A stretch of 18,942 nt of DNA from an uncultured bacterium (GTDB lineage: Bacteria > Cyanobacteriota > Vampirovibrionia > Gastranaerophilales > Gastranaerophilaceae): assembly GCA_900553895.1 (NCBI GenBank), contig USFB01000034.1, positions 1 through 18,942 of the forward strand, written 5' to 3'. The notes beneath the pieces are model-generated. The model did no database searches. It saw only the letters and a list, made by a program, of their open reading frames with translations, and was not told the origin of the DNA. Made by a program: the position numbers and the translations under genes. This document shows, in pieces, positions 14,213 to 18,942 of the stretch; positions within the stretch are counted from its first letter, which is position 1, and the number at the start of each line of letters is the position of its first letter.

Positions 14213-16171
14213 TTATACACCACCATTACTTTCATAAACATTACCTTCTTTAACAAGATATGATAGGTAATTATTAAGTGTACGTTGGAAATCATCTGCT
14301 GTCAGTTTAGTATAATCAGTTTTCATATAGGCTTCACACAACCATTCATCATCAGCATTAACTTTCTTTACTGCCGATTTGCCATCTACAACAGTGTTAT
14401 TTCTGAATAAATCAAGCCATTCTGTTTCAATTTCTTTCCATTTAGAGATTGTGAAGTTACCTTTCTCATCTTTGATGAATTGCTCAACACGTCCTAAATT
14501 CTTTTTCTTTACAAATCCATCGTCTTTACAGTAACCAAAGAATGTACTTCTTGTTGTTCCATCTGTTCTTATATGAGGTTGACCAAGAGTAAACAACATA
14601 CAACAAGCACAAACTGATGAACCAGGATAGAATATTTCAGTAGGTAAAGAAAAGACAGCTTCTAAGGTATTGTCTTCTAACAAAACTTCTTTTTCTTTTG
14701 CTATAAGACTACCTGTACCAATTGCACATGCCAGAGGTAATAGTACAGCCAGTTTAACCAACTTTGGTTGTTTACCATTTCTTACACGTTCTGAATTAAG
14801 CTCTTTAATTACATCAGAGAAGTAATGAACAAATACCATACCTTTTGTTGGGTCTTCTTTACCATCTTTGGCTTTGCCCCACTCTGATTTATAATAGTCA
14901 GGAATGCTTCTTGGTTTTGCATTATATGGTGGGTTCATCAGAATAATGTTAGGGTCAGCTTCTTTAATAAACTTCTTATTATCTTTATCAAAACAACTAC
15001 CCAGTTTAATATTAGAGTTTCCATCGCCATGTATCAGCATATTGGTAACAGACAATCCAAATGCTTTTTCTTCAACTTCAATACCGTAGATGTTATTCTC
15101 TTTAACATTCTTTTGAAGGACTTTAGCTTGTTCTTCTGTTCTCCCATTCCAACAATCTGCCAGCTCTTTAACCATTGCTTGTACCAAGAATGACGCACTG
15201 CCACATGTTCCGTCAAGTACAACCTTTGTACAGTCAACTTCTGTTAATCTGCACATAAATTCTGTAATGTGGTCAGGTGTAAAGGCTTGGTTCTTGTCAG
15301 CTTTACCAGTGTACTTATTAAATGCAATAAAGAACAAATTTAGAATGTCTTGACCTTCTGAGCTATTAGTATCTATGTACTTATAAATATTCATGAGAAT
15401 AGTATCTATTATTTCAATCCAATCTTTTTGAGCTAGTGCTTTAACTTTCTGATTGTCTAATACATTCTTTTGAAGTAATTCAATTTTCTTTGTTTTATTA
15501 TCTGAACCGTCAAGTAACTCGGTCAAAGTACCTTTTATACCAGCAATAATTTGTGTTGCAGACATCATTTTTAAAGTATCATTTAATTTTATTTTTAAAT
15601 CTTCATCAATTTTTGTAGCACCAAACCTTTTTAATAAATCTTTAATATGAAGTAGTACAGTTCCTACAAACTGGCTTCTTAATACTTCATCAATATCCTT
15701 CTTGTGTAGTAATTCATTCAAAGCATAGGTGTTCTTCAACACTCTTTCTCTATCATTCTGTTTGTTCAGATAGAACAATGACTTATAGTGTTCTATTGTG
15801 TCAAGCACTGTTTCATCTGGGAGAAAATGCTCATCATCAATAGCAGATTTCCAGACTTTTATCTTATCATTTTTAGTATTTGCTAGAATACATATAATTT
15901 TCTTCCCTGAATGTAGAACTTTTTCTTCTTCCCAATACTCTTTTAATTGTTCGATATCAGCATCAGTAAAACGTTGTTTTGTTTCAATTAATATAACGAA
16001 GTCATCATCTTCAAATCTAATGTCCAACTTGAAATGTTTTACTGTACGTCCTAAAAGATTCTCAAGTTTACTCTTAGAACCTGCTTCTACAACATAACTG
16101 TATTCTCCAGCTTCTATATTGGAAGTGAGGTAACTACTGCCAATTCTTTCAATCATATCGTGTCTATTCAC
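14213..16171 (-). CDS. BcgI-like restriction nuclease-methyltransferase subunit (type IIB)
   Basis: This 652-aa single-chain restriction and modification protein compares with 637 aa for BcgIA. An N-terminal PD-(D/E)XK nuclease shows D50 and E63-T-K65 in KLDIRFEDDDFVILIETKQ. A helical linker covers about 110-290. The N6-adenine methyltransferase follows, with AFTPD (296-300), AdoMet motif DGTCGSASF (320-328) and catalytic NPPY (413-416). With its specificity partner it should methylate a bipartite site and, if unmethylated, cut on both sides of it. The start is GTG (16171) with AGGAG nine bases upstream. No cut-down domains are seen, so the system looks functional and independent of the type I system. 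Confidence 0.86.
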   Translation of the reverse strand: MNRHDMIERIGSSYLTSNIEAGEYSYVVEAGSKSKLENLLGRTVKHFKLDIRFEDDDFVILIETKQRFTDADIEQLKEYWEEEKVLHSGKKIICILANTKNDKIKVWKSAIDDEHFLPDETVLDTIEHYKSLFYLNKQNDRERVLKNTYALNELLHKKDIDEVLRSQFVGTVLLHIKDLLKRFGATKIDEDLKIKLNDTLKMMSATQIIAGIKGTLTELLDGSDNKTKKIELLQKNVLDNQKVKALAQKDWIEIIDTILMNIYKYIDTNSSEGQDILNLFFIAFNKYTGKADKNQAFTPDHITEFMCRLTEVDCTKVVLDGTCGSASFLVQAMVKELADCWNGRTEEQAKVLQKNVKENNIYGIEVEEKAFGLSVTNMLIHGDGNSNIKLGSCFDKDNKKFIKEADPNIILMNPPYNAKPRSIPDYYKSEWGKAKDGKEDPTKGMVFVHYFSDVIKELNSERVRNGKQPKLVKLAVLLPLACAIGTGSLIAKEKEVLLEDNTLEAVFSLPTEIFYPGSSVCACCMLFTLGQPHIRTDGTTRSTFFGYCKDDGFVKKKNLGRVEQFIKDEKGNFTISKWKEIETEWLDLFRNNTVVDGKSAVKKVNADDEWLCEAYMKTDYTKLTADDFQRTLNNYLSYLVKEGNVYESNGGV

Positions 16172-16194
16172 AACTACTCTCTCCTGTATTGAAG

Positions 16195-16203
16195 ATTTTA
16201 GCA
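16195..16203 (-). promoter_or_regulatory. Possible extended -10 promoter of the BcgI-like operon
   Basis: TGCTAAAAT (16203-16195, minus strand) is an extended -10 with a predicted start near 16188. The -35 position (ATGCTC) is poor. It would give a short leader containing the AGGAG. Confidence 0.35.
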
Positions 16204-16332
16204 GTCATTTGACCTTTGAGCATCAATCGTCTGTATGAAATAACGTAATAGGTTTCATTAGACAATATAAGATAGTTATCTTGTAAATATTAAGTTAATA
16301 AATACAAATATGTAGAATTTTCTTTATATTCA

Positions 16333-17178
16333 TTAGTCTTTCTTTTTAATTTGTTTAGATTTCTTACTCTCCGGTAAAAAATTCTCATCTGTTACGACTT
16401 TCTTTCCTGTTTGAAGTTCTAATTTCTCCCTTGCTTCTTTTGCAATTTTTCCACCCTTCTTAGCAGAAACTTTATTTTCTTCCATGCCAGTTGAGTTCTC
16501 GCTCTCAGCTATTTGTCTTGTAGAAAGTTCTGCAAGTGCCGTAAAAATAAGTTCAGCTTCTGACATGTGGTCTCTAAGATTTTGTGATTTCAACCCTTTC
16601 AAATCTTTATGTTCTTTTACAGATAACCCAGACCATTCTTGGTGGATAATATTGGTAAGAATTGCATATTCTTCACCTTCTGTAATTTCATGGTCTTTCC
16701 AGTAATCAGTCAATTTATTTCTGGTTTCTTGACCTGTCATTCGTTGCTGAATCCATTTTTCAGAACGACCAAGTTTTTGATAAGTTTCTCTTGCCCTATT
16801 AATAGCTTTTGAAGGGTCTGCCATTTCTTGAACACGTTCTTGACCGACTTTAGCCAACCATTGTTTAATAGGTTCAGCTTTCTTTGATGGAATAGACTGG
16901 ATTATACGAAAAATTGTCTTGATATCAGCAACATCAGTCTTACGCATTTTCCCATCATCAGCTTGTAATTTCAACTGGTGACAATTTGTCACCGTTTGCT
17001 CTGAACCCTCATCACGCAAACGTTGTGCTAATTTATTCCAATATTTTCTAGCTGATTGATAATCTTTTTCAATCAAAATTGCAACAATATCTATAACTGA
17101 AAAATAATATACTTCTTTCTCTTCATCATAAATATGCCTAATCTGTTTATCTTCAAATAAAGTTAAATCTTCACCCAT
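16333..17178 (-). CDS. BRO-N family phage antirepressor-like protein
   Basis: This 281-aa protein has an N-terminal BRO-N domain (about 1-110): LFEDKQIRHIYDEEKEVYYF, SVIDIVAILIEKDYQSARKYW, the conserved LKLQADDGKMRKTDVADIKT, and FRIIQSIPSKKAEPIKQWLA. A lysine-rich C-terminal half carries NLRDHMSEAELIFTALAE and KKGGKIAKEAREKLELQTGK, typical of this bacterial and prophage family. Such proteins are DNA-binding antirepressors or stress regulators in phages and islands. I start it at the ATG at 17178, which has AGGAG seven bases upstream. An ATG at 17202 lies inside the predicted -10 and has no RBS. It is monocistronic, upstream of the BcgI-like genes, and could regulate them, though nothing here shows that. 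Confidence 0.83.
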   Translation of the reverse strand: MGEDLTLFEDKQIRHIYDEEKEVYYFSVIDIVAILIEKDYQSARKYWNKLAQRLRDEGSEQTVTNCHQLKLQADDGKMRKTDVADIKTIFRIIQSIPSKKAEPIKQWLAKVGQERVQEMADPSKAINRARETYQKLGRSEKWIQQRMTGQETRNKLTDYWKDHEITEGEEYAILTNIIHQEWSGLSVKEHKDLKGLKSQNLRDHMSEAELIFTALAELSTRQIAESENSTGMEENKVSAKKGGKIAKEAREKLELQTGKKVVTDENFLPESKKSKQIKKKD

Positions 17179-17200
17179 TCTCAAATCTCCTTTTGTATTC

Positions 17201-17229
17201 ATGCTATTGAAGCAATTTCACATTGTCAA
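17201..17229 (-). promoter_or_regulatory. Promoter of the BRO-N gene
   Basis: A consensus -35 TTGACA (17229-17224) is followed by a 17-bp spacer and a -10 TAGCAT (17206-17201). Transcription would start near 17194, after the upstream ATG at 17202, which supports the start at 17178. Confidence 0.6.
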
Positions 17230-17262
17230 CATGTAAAACAAAATTTACTTAGATTATGTTCT

Positions 17263-17316
17263 TTAAGCTCCGTTGTAGAAAATCGGTGCCGTAATTTGGG
17301 TGCAAGATTTTTTCAT
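17263..17316 (-). CDS. Possible 17-aa small ORF
   Basis: The ATG is at 17316 and the TAA at 17265-17263, encoding MKKSCTQITAPIFYNGA. AGGA stands seven bases before the ATG. The peptide is well mixed in composition and does not look like random AT-rich translation. Its antisense reading contains SSVVENRCRNLGARFF, a phrase that resembles short spurious proteins I recall from other genomes, suggesting that the nucleotide sequence recurs elsewhere. It lies between the AAA ATPase and the BRO-N promoter and could be a leader peptide or a small protein. No own promoter is clear, so read-through from the ATPase gene is possible. Confidence 0.38.
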   Translation of the reverse strand: MKKSCTQITAPIFYNGA

Positions 17317-17399
17317 ATTCATATCCTATTTAATATCACTAAACATATCAATATTTTGGCTAAAGTATCTTTAATTAAGTATAAACTACCAGCAGTTTT

Positions 17400-18608
17400 T
17401 TAAATATAGCTAATAGGGATTGCACTAACATCTTCAGTTAGCGGAATATCAGATTCTCTCATACAAATTAACCCGCCATAACCTTGATTATCCAATACAT
17501 TAAAATATTTTAACATTGATTTATTAGGATTAGAGGTTAATTTTATCTCGATTGGGTGGAGTTTCCCATCACGTTCAATAAGCAAATCAATTTCTTTCTG
17601 CTGAGTATCTCTATACCAATATATCAAAGGTCTTTCGCCATTGTGTCTATAACTTTTTAAAATTTCAGATACTACAAATGTTTCAAAAAATGCTCCATTC
17701 ATAGCACCTTTTTCGATAACTTCAGGACTAGACCAACCTGTTAAATATGAGCATAAGCCTGTATCAAGAAAATATATTTTAGGCATTTTTGTCATTCTTT
17801 TTGTAATATTGCGATAATAAGGTTCTAAAAGATACACCATATTAGACGATACCAAAACTGATAACCAAGTTTTTGCAGTTGGTTCTGAAATATCTACGGC
17901 ATTTGCTAATTCTGAATATTTTAAAACTTGTCCTGTTCTTGCTGCAACAACACGGATAAAATTCAAAAACTTCATTTCATTTGATATTGAAAATAAATCT
18001 CTGATATCTCGTTCAATATACGTTCTTATATAGGCACTATAAAAAGCATTTCTGTCTTGAAATTCATCTTGGTTGTTTAATGCCGGAAAAGAACCGTTGT
18101 ATATAATTTTAAAGATATCAGATGTTGAATAATTTTTGTGTTTTTCTCTTCTTTCTTGAATGTATTCTAAATCTGGAAAGAACGGTTCGTTATTAGGAGT
18201 TTGAGATAATTCTGCTAATGATAAGCCCCTTAAATCCAAAATACCAACTCTACCAGCTAGAGATTCTGATACATTTTTCATTAAATGAAACTGTTGAGAC
18301 CCAGTCAACCAATATTGTCCTTTTTTATCTGACTTATCAACAATTAGTTTTATATAAGACAAAAGATTTGGGGCATATTGTATTTCGTCAATAATCAATG
18401 GAGCTTTGTGAGCTTCTAAAAATAATTTCGGCTCATTAATAGCAAGTTCTCTTTCGGATAAATCATCTAAAGATACATAATTTCTGTTTTCGTCGCAATG
18501 TTTTAATAAAGTGCTTTTTCCAACCTGTCTTGCACCAGTTACTAAAACTACTTTAAACTGTTTTGATAAATTTTTAATTACATCTTCTGAAGTTCTTTTT
18601 ATATACAT
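17400..18608 (-). CDS. AAA_14/DUF4143 ATPase
   Basis: This 402-aa protein belongs to a large prokaryotic family of P-loop ATPases with unknown targets. Walker A GARQVGKST (25-33), Walker B LIIDEIQ (71-77) and a sensor WLTGSQQFHLMK (about 99-110) form the AAA_14 domain. A winged-helix-like middle part (about 210-265) follows. The DUF4143 C-terminus carries KEIDLLIERDGKLHPIEIKLT, whose D...E-x-K spacing recalls a PD-(D/E)XK nuclease fold. The family is common in mobile and defence regions and in host-associated bacteria, often as solitary genes like this one. It has its own strong promoter and an AGGTG before the ATG. It looks complete. Confidence 0.9.
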   Translation of the reverse strand: MYIKRTSEDVIKNLSKQFKVVLVTGARQVGKSTLLKHCDENRNYVSLDDLSERELAINEPKLFLEAHKAPLIIDEIQYAPNLLSYIKLIVDKSDKKGQYWLTGSQQFHLMKNVSESLAGRVGILDLRGLSLAELSQTPNNEPFFPDLEYIQERREKHKNYSTSDIFKIIYNGSFPALNNQDEFQDRNAFYSAYIRTYIERDIRDLFSISNEMKFLNFIRVVAARTGQVLKYSELANAVDISEPTAKTWLSVLVSSNMVYLLEPYYRNITKRMTKMPKIYFLDTGLCSYLTGWSSPEVIEKGAMNGAFFETFVVSEILKSYRHNGERPLIYWYRDTQQKEIDLLIERDGKLHPIEIKLTSNPNKSMLKYFNVLDNQGYGGLICMRESDIPLTEDVSAIPISYI

Positions 18609-18647
18609 ATTTGCACCTAATTCGTGATAAATCTAAAATGTAATTTT

Positions 18648-18676
18648 ATTTTAATCACTTTTTCGGCAAAAGTCAA
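18648..18676 (-). promoter_or_regulatory. Promoter of the AAA_14/DUF4143 gene
   Basis: The -35 TTGACT (18676-18671), a 17-bp spacer and the -10 TAAAAT (18653-18648) are each one base from consensus. The predicted start is near 18641 with a leader of about 33 bases. Confidence 0.6.
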
Positions 18677-18733
18677 TATGTAAGCCTGTTTTTTGGGTGT
18701 TAAAAACTTAAATTAAAGAATGATTTTTGCAAA

Positions 18734-18942
18734 ATGCAAATTCCTGTTCCTGTAATTTGGAGAACAAATAATATTTATGACGTTGATCCGGCGTTTTTAA
18801 GAAGAATGACTTATTGTATAGAGTTTGAAAAACTTTCAGAAGATTCAAGATTAAATATTTGGAACAGAGTTTTGAAAAAGAATGAACTAACTGTTTCTAA
18901 AGAAAAAGTTGAAGAATTAAACAAGAATTATGACATTCCGCC
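18734..18942 (+). pseudogene. 5'-truncated AAA+ ATPase, continuing beyond the window
   Basis: The only rightward gene piece opens MQIPVPVIWRTNNIYDVDPA and continues FLRRMTYCIEFEKL. These are the sensor-1 strand (PVIWRTNN) and the arginine-finger region (DPAFLRRM) of a SpoVK/Ycf46-like AAA+ ATPase. Walker A and Walker B, which should come before them, are absent: the frame is closed by a TAA at 18701 and no other plus frame upstream shows them. No RBS stands before the ATG. The gene is therefore beheaded, with the break between about 18701 and 18740, and the remainder lies beyond the right edge. It probably marks the island boundary. Confidence 0.68.

Noticed and set aside
12329..17283. TGTAGAAAAT shared between the spacer near 12330 and the small ORF near 17275, as att-like ends
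   Set aside because: Ten AT-rich bases are expected to recur by chance in 19 kb, and no integrase is present.
17265..17320. tRNA fragment (AGCTCCGTTGTAGA resembles a D-arm) as an integration site
   Set aside because: No anticodon stem, T-arm or acceptor pairing can be drawn. The minus-strand small ORF explains the sequence better.
1..18942. CRISPR array, rRNA or complete tRNA genes, insertion-sequence transposase
   Set aside because: No regularly spaced repeats, no recognisable structural RNA and no transposase motifs were found on either strand.

Overview
The window is AT-rich (by eye about one third G+C). Except for a fragment at the right edge, all genes are on the minus strand. Most starts have a clear Shine-Dalgarno, and several have recognisable sigma70-type promoters. 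A flavin reductase-rubredoxin fusion at the left suggests a fermentative, oxygen-sensitive bacterium. A low-G+C gut-type anaerobe fits, but I cannot fix the phylum. The rest reads as a chromosomal defence island.

Layout from left to right, with genes reading leftward. 1-796: a 23-codon hydrophobic small ORF with its own promoter, then the flavin reductase-rubredoxin. 942-6000: one tight operon transcribed leftward from about 5995, ordered HTH-Panacea antitoxin, RelE-like toxin, DUF2513-like protein, HsdS, a one-helix membrane protein, HsdM. 6062-8773: HsdR, with its own regulated-looking promoter. 8828-11914: a UvrD-type helicase fused to an AddB/Cas4-like iron-sulfur nuclease. 12009-13052: a degenerate zone with a frame-broken small gene, a hairpin, a decayed unknown gene and a truncated RhuM. 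13107-16171: a second, BcgI-like (type IIB) restriction-modification pair. 16333-17178: a BRO-N antirepressor. 17263-17316: a possible 17-codon small ORF. 17400-18608: an AAA_14/DUF4143 ATPase. 18734-18942 (+): a 5'-truncated AAA+ ATPase that leaves the window, probably the island edge or a relic of the displaced host locus.

The type I system is the most interesting part. HsdR is separated from HsdS and HsdM by a toxin-antitoxin pair and a DUF2513-like gene. The specificity and methylation genes appear to be driven by the autoregulated toxin-antitoxin promoter, because a 16-bp perfect palindrome lies on its -10 element. A membrane-protein gene sits exactly at the HsdS/HsdM junction, flanked by a perfect 16-bp direct repeat that holds the ribosome binding site and start codon. 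Removing one repeat unit would recreate a classic hsdS-hsdM ATGA overlap, so the gene looks like a cassette inserted into the operon. My main hypothesis is that this is a type I restriction system with built-in guard or effector modules: a Panacea toxin-antitoxin pair, a membrane protein, and possibly the helicase-nuclease. That is inference. The gene identities and junction repeats are read directly from the sequence.
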